From NCBI RefSeq assembly GCF_008728515.1, contig NW_022161779.1, forward strand, positions 108,677 to 172,676: DNA of 64,000 bases, read 5' to 3'. This document shows positions 1-12,100 of the stretch, piece by piece. The notes under the pieces were generated by a model, which saw only the letters and a list, made by a program, of their open reading frames with translations, ran no database searches and was not told the origin of the DNA. How positions within the stretch are numbered: the stretch's first letter is position 1; every line of letters starts with the position of its first letter. A program made the position numbers and the translations under genes. The DNA comes from Papio anubis (lineage: Eukaryota > Chordata > Mammalia > Primates > Cercopithecidae).

Positions 1-1003
1 ATGCCTTTGAGTGAAAAACTGGGTTTTTCAAGGGCTAGGTTGAGAAGATTTCTTGAGGGGAAGGGTTGTCCCTTGTATGCTGATTTTGCTGAGGGTTGTA
101 ATGATAAAGGGATGCTGGATTTTGTTAAGTGCTTTTTCTGCATCTGTTGAGATGACCATGTGATTTTGTTTCTAATTCTGTTTATGTGGTGTGTCATATG
201 TATTGACTTACGAATGTTAAACCATCCCTGCAACCCTCGTATGAAACTTACTTGATCATGGTAGATAATCTTTTTGATATGCTGTTGGATTTGGTTAGCT
301 AGTATTTTGTTAAGGATTTTTGCATCTATATTCATCAGGGATATTGGTCTGTGGTTTCTTTTTTTTTGGTCATATCCTTTCCTGAAGTTTTTGCACAGTA
401 AATGAAACAGCAGAGTAAACAGACAATCCACAGAGTGGGAGAAAATCTTCACAATCTATACATCCGACAAAGGACTAATATCCAGAATCTATAAGGAACT
501 CAAACAAAATAGCAAGAAAAAACCAAACAATCCCATCAGAAAATGGACTGAAGACATCAGTAGACAATTCTGCAAGGAAAATATACAAATGGCCAACAAA
601 CATATGAAAAAATGCTCAGCATTACTAATGATCAGGGAAATGCAAACCAAAACTGCAATGCAATACCACCTTACTCCTGCAAGAATGGCCATAACCAAAA
701 AACCAAGAAATAATAGATGTTGGTGGGGATGTGATATAAAAGGAACATTTTTACACTGATGTTAGGAATGTAAACTAGTATAACCACTATGGAAAACAGT
801 GTGGAAATTCCTTAAAGAACAAAAGTAGAACTACCATTTGATCCAGCTATCCACTACTGGGTATCTATCCCGAGGAAAAGAAGTCATTATATGAAACAGA
901 TACTTGCACACGCGTGTTTATAGCAGTACAATTTGCAGCTGCAAAAATATAGAACCAGCCCAAATACCCATCAATGAGTGGATAAAGAAATTGTGATATA
1001 TAT

Positions 1004-1044
<41 letters not shown>

Positions 1045-1450
1045 ATGGAATGCTATTTAGCCATAAAAAGGAATGCAATAATGACATTCGCAGCAACCTG
1101 GATTGAATTGGAGACCATTATTCTAAGTAAAGTAACTCAGGAATGGAAAACCAAACATTGTATATTCTCATTCATAAGTGGGAGCTAAGCTGTGAGGATG
1201 CAGAGGCATAAGAATGATACAGTGGACTTTGGGGACTAGGGAGGAAGGGTGGGAGGAGGGTGAGGGATAAAAGACTACAAATTGGGTACAATGTATACTG
1301 CTTGGGCGATGGGTGCACCAAAATCCCACAAATCACCACTAAATAACTTATTCATGTAACCAAACACCACCTGTTCCCCCAAAACCTATGGAAATTAAAT
1401 AAATAAATAACACAAAAACACTAAACGAAAGTGAACTTAAAAAAAAAAAG
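1..1450 (+). mobile_element. L1 fragment with 5' inversion (older L1P/L1MA type)
   Basis: Bases 1 to about 395 read as L1 ORF2 on the minus strand (reverse-transcriptase region, 'tttgcatctatattcatcaggg'-like). From about 396 the sequence is ORF2 3' end and 3' UTR on the plus strand, finishing in an A-rich tail at 1437-1450. This head-to-head order is the usual product of twin priming. The element enters from the left edge, so its first end and target duplication are not visible. Confidence 0.8.
1010..1043. repeat. (CA)n microsatellite in L1 3' region
   Basis: About 17 uninterrupted CA units, preceded by TA/CA alternation, at the place where L1 ORF2 3' sequence has a short TA/CA run. It was probably expanded from that seed. 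Confidence 0.9.
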
Positions 1451-2379
1451 CTAGGAGTTTCCCCCATGCACTCAGGTAACTACTACTCTCCCATTTTGAT
1501 ATGTTGTACTTTCATTTTCATTCATATTTTCAACATATTTAAAAATTTCCCCTGTAATTTTGAAGTTTTTAGTTTTCAAATATTTGGGACTTTTCTGGAT
1601 ATCTTTCTGTTATCAGTGATTAATTTTGTTGTGGTTTTACAGTTGTAGACAATAACAGATGAAAGAGGGACTGCTTCATTTGAGGGGGAGCTTGGTGGGA
1701 GTGGGAGAAGGGCTAGAGTATCACCTGCTCGTGGGGCTCTTTGTATTTCCATTGTGACTTTTGAGGGGCTCTCAGATACTTCTAGAATTTCTGTGTTACA
1801 TAGTCTGAAACCACTGCATAGAATGTGCTGTAAATTTGATTATGTGAAAATGATGCTATGCTGAAGAAGACACTTGGAGGAAAGCAACTAGTACATTGTT
1901 AAGTGGCTGTCTGAGGGCAAGCACTTAAAAGATTTGCTGTATAATTAAAATATCCAAAAAATGAGACATTAATGGAAATGTATGTTTCATTATGTAGCAT
2001 AAATTGAGAATGAGTACCAAGATGGAAAAAACAGAATTGTCTGTCTAGTCGAGATGAAAATATTTGGACCAATGCATACTTTTCAGGAATACATAATTTC
2101 AAAATTTCTCAGAGGTTATATTTTTGCATAAGTGATAACATTTATTATTTCCCTTTAATGCAGTTTTTATTATTGATTATAAAGCACTATAAAAGATAGT
2201 TTGTTAAAATACAATTATTTAGCCTTTAACTAAATTGTTAGAACTAAGTAAAATGATTAAGTCAGTGCCTATTGTTATACTTGTAAATATTTTAAGTGGA
2301 CATAGAGGTGGTTCCTGACAGCTACCTGCATGCTTTCTCATCACTTAGAGATCGCAGAACTGTGGTCCAAGAGCTAAGA
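1451..2379. other. Intron, no recognised feature
   Basis: AT-rich intronic sequence between the L1 tail and a hAT fragment. I see no exon-like frame with flanking splice sites and no repeat I can name. Confidence 0.5.
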
Positions 2380-2512
2380 AAGTTTTTTTTTTTTTACCTT
2401 TTTAAAGGGTTGTAAGAAAAAAAGAAGAATCTCTGTCATAGACATGTGTAGCCCACAAAGCCTAACTTACTTACCATCTGGCCCTTTGCAGAAAAGTTTG
2501 CTGACTCCTGAT
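2380..2512 (+). mobile_element. hAT-Charlie (MER1-type) terminal fragment
   Basis: 'gcccacaaagcctaacttac' followed by 'ctggccctttgcagaaaagt' and 'ttgctgactcctg' matches the terminal part of MER1/Charlie elements as I recall it. The subfamily is not resolved. Confidence 0.55.
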
Positions 2513-2941
2513 TTAGAGCAAGAAACAATTCATATTCATGAGGTGAAGGGTGAAGGGTTTCACTGTGATAGACCACTTCAAAAAGGAAGGGTTAACAATT
2601 ACTGAAAAGATAGCATGAATCTTTCTAATTCTTTCTTAACTAACTTATCCAAGGGGCTGGCATCAGAATCTTTTCTCTGCACTGACCAATTTATGTCTAA
2701 ATGGGGAAATTTGGCATCAGTCTGCATTTGAAAAACACTATCACACAGAAAAGATTGATAATGAATAGGTTCATTTATTTTTCAAGAATAGTATTTAATA
2801 AACGTAATTTTAAGATGTTTTGTATTCTGTATAAGTCACTTTTTAGTTTTTAGATATATAGCTTAATTTTTAAAACCTCTTCAAACCACTTAAATTTTGA
2901 ATTGTGTATGTACAAATTATATTGACCTATATATTTTTCAG

Positions 2942-3120
2942 GATGATTGTCTTTTGAAAGTGTGGTATCCTATGACTGGTTGGAAGTCTTCAATTATACC
3001 TCAGGATCATCATGAAGTGAAAAGGAGACAGTCCTCTACTCAATTTTCCTTTGTTTACTTGGCACATCCCCGAGCTGTGACAGGTTTTTCATGGCGTAAA
3101 ACTAGCAAGTATATGCCCAG
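2942..3120 (+). CDS. DMXL2: DMXL2 exon 1 of window
   Basis: Acceptor ttttcag, then DDCLLKVWYPMTGW; the donor is AG|gttaga. It covers partial residues 1-59 plus two bases of a split Arg codon. DDCLLKVW is a WD-repeat strand end, and HPRAVTGFSWR begins the next blade. The donor has T at +3, which is weaker than the usual gtaag or gtgag. Confidence 0.93.
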
Positions 3121-6100
3121 GTTAGATGAATGAATCATACAACTTTAGTTTGTATCCTTTTATGTTTATAAAAATAATGAAAGTAAAGTCCTTTTAGTTT
3201 ATTTACATGGTGGCAATTAATAGCATAGGCTGTGGCATCAAGCTGCCTGAAATCAAATCCTGTTAGCTTCATGAGTTTTTGACTAAATTTCTTAAGCTGT
3301 CTATGCCTCAGTTTTTCTCTGTAGAATGAGGGTAGTAATAGTACCTACCTCCGAGAGTTGTGAAACTAAAATGTAGTTTGTGGGTGGGAAGTGCTTAGTA
3401 CAGGCCTTTGCACATACTTTGTGTCCAGGCAATGAAATTGTTAGTAGTAGCTGTGGTACTAGCAGATCCTAGCAAGAAAATGTTTGCAAATAACAGGAAA
3501 GCACATACTGAAGGGAAATATATCAGTATAAAACTGTCAATTATATATATGGTGCTAAAGCATATAATGTAGTCTGAAGAAAGTGGCCAGGTTGTACTTT
3601 TTTTTTTTTTTAATCTGAGGGCTGTCAACAGAAGTTTCTCAAATAATTTTTTATTATACATTTTTTCCTCATCGTTGTGGCACCTCTTAAAGGTATTTAG
3701 AAGATTAAATAAACTGCAAAACAGCTTATACAAATGATTATTTTATACAGGTCTAGAAAGCTGTTGGGCACTCAGAAGCTTGCTTAGAAATCTAGTTTGT
3801 TCTTGAGGGAGGGTTATTTCGCCTACTAAATATATCTGAGGATTGTTTATGCCTGATAGGAAATATAGCACACATTGTAGAGATACTCAGTAAATGATAA
3901 CATGGGAAATTTATATACTTTTTGAATCTAAATAAAAAGTCTATTCTACTTAAGTCATCTGCATCTATTTGCAGAATACTTTTGACTTAGATTCTATATG
4001 AGCCTTTTTTAAAAGGGAGAATGATTTTTTTGTTCCTTTGTAACCAAGAGGTAAGTTACTTTCGTTGCTCCATGCCGTGCCATTTTTGCTTATTTTAACT
4101 TAATGGAAATGGTTTTATGATATTCTCCTTACAGTTTTATGATGAAGATAATTATTTATTTGTAACTGTTTGGGTTATAGGAAGGATGATGTAAAGTGAA
4201 ACTACTGCCATAAGCCAGATAGTTTAATTACATTTAATGATCTTTTATTATGGTCATTCTGTAATTTGCAATGATTAGGTTTTCTTTTGCTGTTTAGTTT
4301 GTATATTTTGTTTAGGAGATACTAATAATCCTCTAGAACCTGAATGTATAATCTAGCAGTAATTTCTAGTTCTTTTTTCAAAACAATTTCCCGGTTCTTA
4401 TGATGTTCACAGTGATACTGTATATGATTTCAAGGTCTTTGATTGATTCCTTTTTTCCATCGTGTTTTGCTCTAATGTTAACTTTATGCATGAAGAACCA
4501 AAATATTAATTAATTGATGGGATTGATATTCACGTTAACCTCTATTTATTTCTCTTTGTTGTTAGGGGTTCTGTCTGTAATGTGTTATTAACTTCGTGTC
4601 ATGATGGTGTGTGCCGGCTCTGGGCAGAAACTTTATTACCAGAAGACTGTCTTTTGGGTGAGCAGATTTGTGAGACTACCACTTCCAGCATTGCCAGCAA
4701 CCTTTCTCATGCTGGAAGACACAAAGACAGAATACAGCATGCTCTTGAGGTATTATATTATTTAAAATGGTAAATGAATTTTGAAGATAATGTGAGCCTG
4801 GTGGAAATTTATAAACTAATATGCAGATGGCACACATGGTACATGTAATGAGTGAAATTAAAAGCAATAAACTCTCATTTATGCTTGTAAGACTACTTAT
4901 TTATTCCACTAAGAAGCCAAATGCGGAAATTAATGATCTCAGACATGTTGTATAGGTAAATATTATTAACAATTTTTTAAAAATTGATATTTTATGCTCA
5001 AGTTCTAGATAATATTATTTTAATTCTTTTGCATGTCAGATGTGAAAATGTATAGGAGTAAGTATTAGTAAAATATGTAAAGGTCCTTGAAATTAGTTGT
5101 AATTACAAATATTTTGCTTTTGTTTCATAAAGATTAAAATTTTATTGTTCTAGTTAAAAATGACTATTTTGTTCCTTAAGAATAAAGATGTTTATTAAGA
5201 TATTAGACACAACTGAACTTCTTCGGAGTTTCCATGATTGAATATTTTGAAAATGAAATAATTTTTCTAATTTTTAAATACAGTATGAAATAAAAGTGCT
5301 TTATAAGAAATTAGATTATAACATATAGCACAAATGATTGTGTCCCATATGATTAGGTAATACAATGAGATATATGCATATTTTAAATTGTCAGAAATGT
5401 ATTATAGTAAACTTAGTTTACTATTTTTCTTGTGACTTTTTTATTCAAATAATGTATGCTAGAATTGAATTAAGAAAAGGAGAAGAAATAATGGAATTTA
5501 TAATTCAACTACTCTAGTCATGTGAATATGTGTATTTTTCTTTATAAGATTGAGATCATATTATGCAGTAATATTTGATAACTTTTTATACTTAATTTGT
5601 TACACTCTACATTATTGACTATACTTTTACTTTATATATTTACATTAACAGTTTAAAGCTTGCATAGTCAAAGTGGCTTTGCCATTTTACCAAGCAGAAA
5701 TATTGTACAACTTTGACAGGTTAAGGATGTGGTCCTTAAAAGTTTTGTATGAAGCAGGCGTCCTCAGATATTGTCTATATTAGGCCATTCTTGCACTGCT
5801 ATGAAGAAACGTCTGAAACTGGGTGATTTATAATGAAAAGAGGTTTAATTGCCTCTTGGTTCTATAGGAAGCATGGCACCAGAATCTGGTTGGCTTCTAG
5901 GGAGGCCACAGGGAGCTTTTACCCATGGCAGAAGTTGAAGCAGGAGCCAGCACATCACATGGTATAAAAGCAGGAGCAAGAAAGAGTTGCGGGGAGGTGC
6001 CACCAACTTTTAAATGACCATTCACTCGCTATTGCAAAGACAATACCAACACCAAGCCATGAGGGATCTGCCTCGTGACCCAAACATCTCCCACCAGGCT

Positions 6101-9100
6101 CTACCTCCAGCAATAGGGATTACAATTCAACATGAGATTTAGGCAGGGTCAAGTATCCAAACTATATCACTGCCTGTGATTGGGCGCTGTTTTTACATTT
6201 TTTTCAATATTTAAAATGTAAGTGAAATTAAAAGCAGACGTCAAAACAGTTATCTTTTATTTTGATACTGATATTTAGTAGGACAAAGTACTTAATTTTT
6301 AACTAGATATTTATGATCATTTACTTATACTTATGTAACGTATTTTATCTTCAAATTATATATGAGCCTTTGGAAACTAAGGGCTTTTAGACATCTTTGT
6401 ATCCTCCATAGTACCTGATATATTGCTTTTCAAGTGTTTGTTAAATTGAATTACTGCCATGTGAAATAGAACAGAAATATGAGTAAATATGTAACCAGTG
6501 ATTTGACAAGTTTTTACTGTCTTTTAGTAATATTATTAATATGTTAAGATAGTTTTTAAAAGAAAAAGCATAAGTGTCTGACTTACAAGTCACTTTGCTT
6601 TCTGACATCCTATCCTTTCCTGTGGAACTCCTAACTGTTAGGTCTATGTAATTGTATATATTCTTAAGTTACATTTTTTGTTTCTAGGAGAAAATAGCCA
6701 GTATTAGATCAGTCTTGTCAGTCTAATTTAAAATAATGGTAAATGTCAAAGATCCAGTGAAAATAATTTGATAGGCAGTTTGGACCAGGGGGTCTCTAAT
6801 GTCCATCTTAACCCTGTTATCAAAGCAATAAGCAACTCCGTAGTGGGAGACCAGAGGTGGGGGACACACCATTGACCTGATACTATTTTCCATAGGTAAA
6901 ATGAGAAGGGCTGTAGAAATTGAGAGGATATACCAGATATGTTACTTTAATGAAGAAGGAATTGATAACATTTTATACTTTATTTAATTGAATGTGGAGA
7001 ACAAAGGAAAAGAATAGAAAATTATTATGAAACATGGTCTTGGGAGTGGGTTAAGTTACAGAATAAGGAATTACTGCGAGGTGGGGCCATGACATGGAGA
7101 AAAAAGATAATGCCAAGGATGACATGGCCCCATGTCTAAAATAGTCCACATGATCACGCATGCTAATGAAGAATTTTAATCATATAGATTTATCTCAATT
7201 TAAACAGATCCAATTTGCAAATTGTTTAAAACAATTTAAACAAATTAAAGGTCAACACTTTAATGAGGTCTTTCCTTGTCTACTCCTATCTGGGTAGGTT
7301 CCCCTTGTTATTCTGTATTTTCATACCCTGTTTTTTTCTTTATAATCGATATCATGAATTTGATTATTTAGCTGACTGTTTCATTCTAAGTGAGAGGCAA
7401 TATTGGGGAGGCAATATTCTTCCTGGTAGGAAGACTCAGGAATTTTTTTTTACTCTTATGACTAGAAAATTCTGTCTCAGTGCTAGGATATCCTGAAAAA
7501 AAAATCTTTGGACCTTCTAATATTAACGGGAATTTTTATTCATGTTTTGTAGATAACATGAATACATATTTTTGCACACTACTTTTTGCCTCGAACTAAA
7601 AGTTTACAAGAACTGTAGAGAATACATCCAAAATAGTTCTACTGTAATTTAAAAAGTTCCCTTTAAAATGATCAGGGTTTTATGCAGAAAAAAATCTGAA
7701 ACCTTTTAATAATTAAGAGTATTTTGGTTGGCGTTTATTAGACCTTCAAGAGTTGGGCTCAGCAGCTATTTTTCTGTTTTAGACAATACACCATTTGAAA
7801 AATTTAAGGAAAGGACAGAGGAGGTCTTCTGTTCTTGTAACTCACGCTGAATTAATGCCCGACCAGACAGCAATGCATGAAGTTCAAAGACACATTTCCC
7901 ACCATGCAAATGCACTCTGTCATTTTCATATTGCAGCAAGCATCAACCCTGCCACAGGTAAAGGATAAAGTTGTATTTCCCATAAATATGTTGAAGTCAG
8001 GTAAATAAATAGAAAAGTGGAACTACTTTTATAACCTATTTTTTATTTTATTATTTCATGTTGCCTTTAAAATACTTAATTGGAATAGAGATACAATATA
8101 GAGTACCGTTTTTTGAATTGGGACTATGTGATTCTCAGGGTGTTAACTTCAGTAACTATTTCTGAGCATCTTTGTCTAGTCTATAACAAGGTTTCCCAGT
8201 AAATTAGAGCTTTAACTGAACCTGATGTCACAAGTGGTGGCAGCCTGGCAAATTAGTGTAATTTCCCTCACTTTACAGTTTAAATCTTCCCAACTCTTCT
8301 TTATAACCTCCTCTAAATATATTTTTACAAAGTTTTTCTTATATTTCAGCATATCTTGTTTTCTACCCTTGTAGACTTTCTTGTCCTATACTAAGGAAAA
8401 CATTTTTCCTTCTAACTTGAATATTTTCTTTTCCCTTTTTCCCCTACGTGGCTGAGAAGTATTTTGAGGCAGGTTCTTTGTTGGCACACATATTTGTGAG
8501 CTTCTATTTTAAAGGCAATATGTTTTCCTTCTGCATGGAAATTTATGAGAAAGGCTATAAATTTTATATTACATTGCTCAGAACTATATAAAGTTTTATA
8601 TAAAATTATAGTTGTATGTTATTAAACTGGAGGTCTGTTGCTTCAGAGTGAAGGAGCTTTTAGTTTTAAATGTTTCTGTATGTAAATACAGTATTTAGTA
8701 AATAGAATTCTAAAAGGGTGATCTTCAGTGGTGACTCTAGATATGTGTTGTTTTATAGAGTAGCCACTAGCCCCGTATTAGCTGTTCGAGCACTTGAAAT
8801 GTGGCTGGTCCAAACTGAGATATGCTGTAAAATATACACTGAATTTCCAAGACAGTATAAAAAATAATGAAAACTATTTCATTAATAATTTTATTTCATA
8901 TTGATTACTTGTTGAAATACTGTTTTGTATATGTTGAGTCAAAGTATATTATTAAAATTAATATTACCTGTTTCATTTTACCTTCTGAAACATGGCTACT
9001 GAAATATCTAAAATTGCTTAACATGTCTTGCATTTTTGGTCTGCATTATATTTCTATTGGACAGTGCTTTGCCATCTGATTAAATGTTATTTTGTTTATA

Positions 9101-12100
9101 TTATCCGTTCTGATCTAATATCTTAATTGTATTCTAAGAATGTCTTTATACATTAACTTGTTTTCAAAATGTTTATGGTTTTAGATTTTTATGAAATTTT
9201 AACCTTTTTAAAAGGACCTTTTCTTGAATTACTGTGATAAAAATTTAACTTCAAAACAAAATGCAACTTGTGATAGTCTGCAGTAAATTCAATACATTTT
9301 AGAAACTTTGGCTTTTTAACTGTGTACACTATTCTAATTAGATAGAATAGGATCACAGAGGATGCGCATTCTGTCACATCATTTGAGCCTAAGGACTGGA
9401 TATGTTCTTGCAGCCACTGGGCCCTGCTCTTCCCCAGCTTCTTTACTAACCGTCACTAATTTTATTCATGCTCATCCTAACTTACCTACATATTATTTTT
9501 AAAACAATTTTCTTAAAAATGTTTAACATTATGCATTTTTAGTTACTGCATGTAAATATAACATATAAGTTGACCAAATAGATTACTAAATGCAAATAAT
9601 TTTATATCGTTAGGACTTGTCCTCTTCACCTTTTTTTCAAAAAATTTTTTGAAACTACAAGAAAGTTGAAAAAATAGTACAGCAAATATCTATATACCAT
9701 TTACCCAGATTTACCACATATTAACATCTTGTCATTTATTCTTTTGTTCTCCCCTCTCTGCCTGTATAGATATGTCTTTGCTGCCTCCTCCCTTATTTTT
9801 GGCGGAACTATTTGAAAGTAAAGCTGTTGATTACATTACCCTTCACCTCCTAAATATTTAAGAATATATCTTTTAGTAAAAAGGGAATTTGCTTCCATAA
9901 CTCTAATACTGTTATTGCATGTGAGGAACATGGATAAAATAATATCATGTAATATATAGTTCATATGCAAATATAGATTCCTGTCTTAAATGCAGATTAT
10001 TTTCTTTAAATTCCTCCAATCTAGAACAGTCCCTCTCTCAACTGTCAAAAAAACAATCTGTCAGTCTCAAAAAGTTCTCTCTCAGTTTTCTTTCTTTTTT
10101 TTTTTTTTTTGAGACGGAGTCTCGCTCTGTCACCCAGGCTGGAGTGCAGTGGCCCGATCTCAGCTCACTGCAAGCTCCGCCTCCCGGGTTCACGCCATTC
10201 TCCTGCCTCAGCCTCCTGAGTAGCTGGGACTACAGGCGCCCGCCACCTCGCCCGGCTAGTTTTTTGTATTTTTTAGTAGAGACGGGGTTTCACCGTGTTA
10301 GCCAGGATGGTCTCGATCTCCTGACCTTGTGATCCGCCCGTCTCGGCCTCCCAAAGTGCTGGGATTACAGGCTTGAGCCACCGCGCCCGGCTCAGTTTTC
10401 TTTCAAAGTGTCTCACAGTCTGAATATTTGTTCATAAGATTTAGGTTTAACACTTTGAGCAAGATTACTACATAGTCACATAGGTGATGTAGTGTTTTAT
10501 AGGAGTGCTGATTCACAAATCCTATTTTATATGATTTATTTCATTTTTATCACAAAACCAGGATGGTCATCCAGGAACTGGAAAGAAAGAACAATTTAAA
10601 GCATTATTTAGCATTCATATTTATTATAATAGAACATTACCAGAATGTCCATGCATTTTATCTTTAGATTTTCACTTCTTTTTGCAAAGGACAATTTTTC
10701 CTTCTGTTGAATGAATTATTTATAACATGGATTGAAATTAAGGAGATTAAGTTTTTGATTTACACCATGTTTTGGGCGGAGGGGGACAGGGTCTTGCTCT
10801 TTTACCCAGGCTAGAGTGCAGCCTTGATCTCTTCGGCTCAGGCAATCCTACCACTTCAGCCTCCTGAGTAGCTGGGACCACAGGTGTGTGCCACCACTCC
10901 TGTCTAATTTTTGTATTTTTTGTAGAGACAGTGTCTCTCTGTTTCCCAGGCTGGTCTCAAACTCCTAAGTTCAAGGGATCCTCCTGCCTTGGCCTCCAAA
11001 AATGCTGGGGTTACAGACACGAGCCACCACCCTGGCCAATTTATACTGTCTTACATGACCTCATCAACTTCATAAATTTCAGCTACCTCAAATGGAAAAA
11101 TTCTCTCTTACTTAGAATTTTGCCTGCCTTCTTGTGTTTTTTCTTCATGTTATTTCCCAACAGATTTTTAGTAAAGTTTCAAACACTGAGAAAGGTTGGA
11201 AGAATAGTACAGTGAATACTTTTATATTCTTCACTTTGATTCAACAGTTGTTAACATCTTGCCACAGTTGCTTTATGTATGGCAAATGTCTCTGTGTGTA
11301 TGTGTGTGAAATGTTTTCTTTTCTTTTTCTTTCTTTCTTTTTTTTTTTTTATGGAAACGGAGTGTTGCTCTGTCACCCAGGCTGGAGTACAGTGGAGTGA
11401 TCTCAACTTATTGCAACCTCTGCCTCCCGGGTTCAAGCAATTCTCCTGCTTCAGCCTCCCAAGTAGCTGGGGACTACAGGCACACCCCTCCATGCTGGGC
11501 TAATTTTTTGTATTTTGTATTTAGTAGAGATGGGGCTTCACTGTGTTGCCCACGCTGGTCTCAAACTCCTGAGCTCAGGCAATCCACCCGCCTCTCCCTC
11601 CCAGAGTGCTAGGATTACAGGCATGAGCACACAGTCGAAATGTTTTCTTAGTCTTTTCAAAATAAGTTACGCCTAACATGGTGTATCACCCTTACATTAG
11701 CAAGTATCTCCTAAAATTCTCTCACATAATCATAATATCATCATACCTAAGAAAATGATAAGTAATTCCATAATATCTAATATCCAGTTCACATTTAAAC
11801 TTCTCCAGTTATCTCTTTTATGGCTGCTTTTCTGCTTTAATTTTTCATCTCCTGTCCCCAAACTAGAATTCACTGAAGGTTGATACATTTGTGTATTTTG
11901 TTTTTAAGTTAATAGTTTAATTTCATATAAATCTATCATTCTTAAGATTTACATTTACCATTAAATTCAGGTAACGTTTTTACAAATGCTGCTAAAATTA
12001 TGTTGACTTGTTTAGCACCTTTTCTTTGTATAGATTACTCATTGTAAGCACTTGTCATGTTTTTAAAGAAATAAAAAAATTTATATTAAAATCTTTTTTA

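Noticed and set aside
5776..6169. LTR as an alternative promoter for the gene
   Set aside because: It is antisense to the gene, mid-intron, and nothing in the sequence shows transcription start use.
7263..7496. 77-codon open frame in the intron before exon 3
   Set aside because: No matching splice sites or family similarity; AT-rich chance frame.
10144..10332. Open frames inside Alus (here and in the other Alu copies)
   Set aside because: Typical Alu antisense frames (for example 'SWDYRRPPPRP'); not genes.
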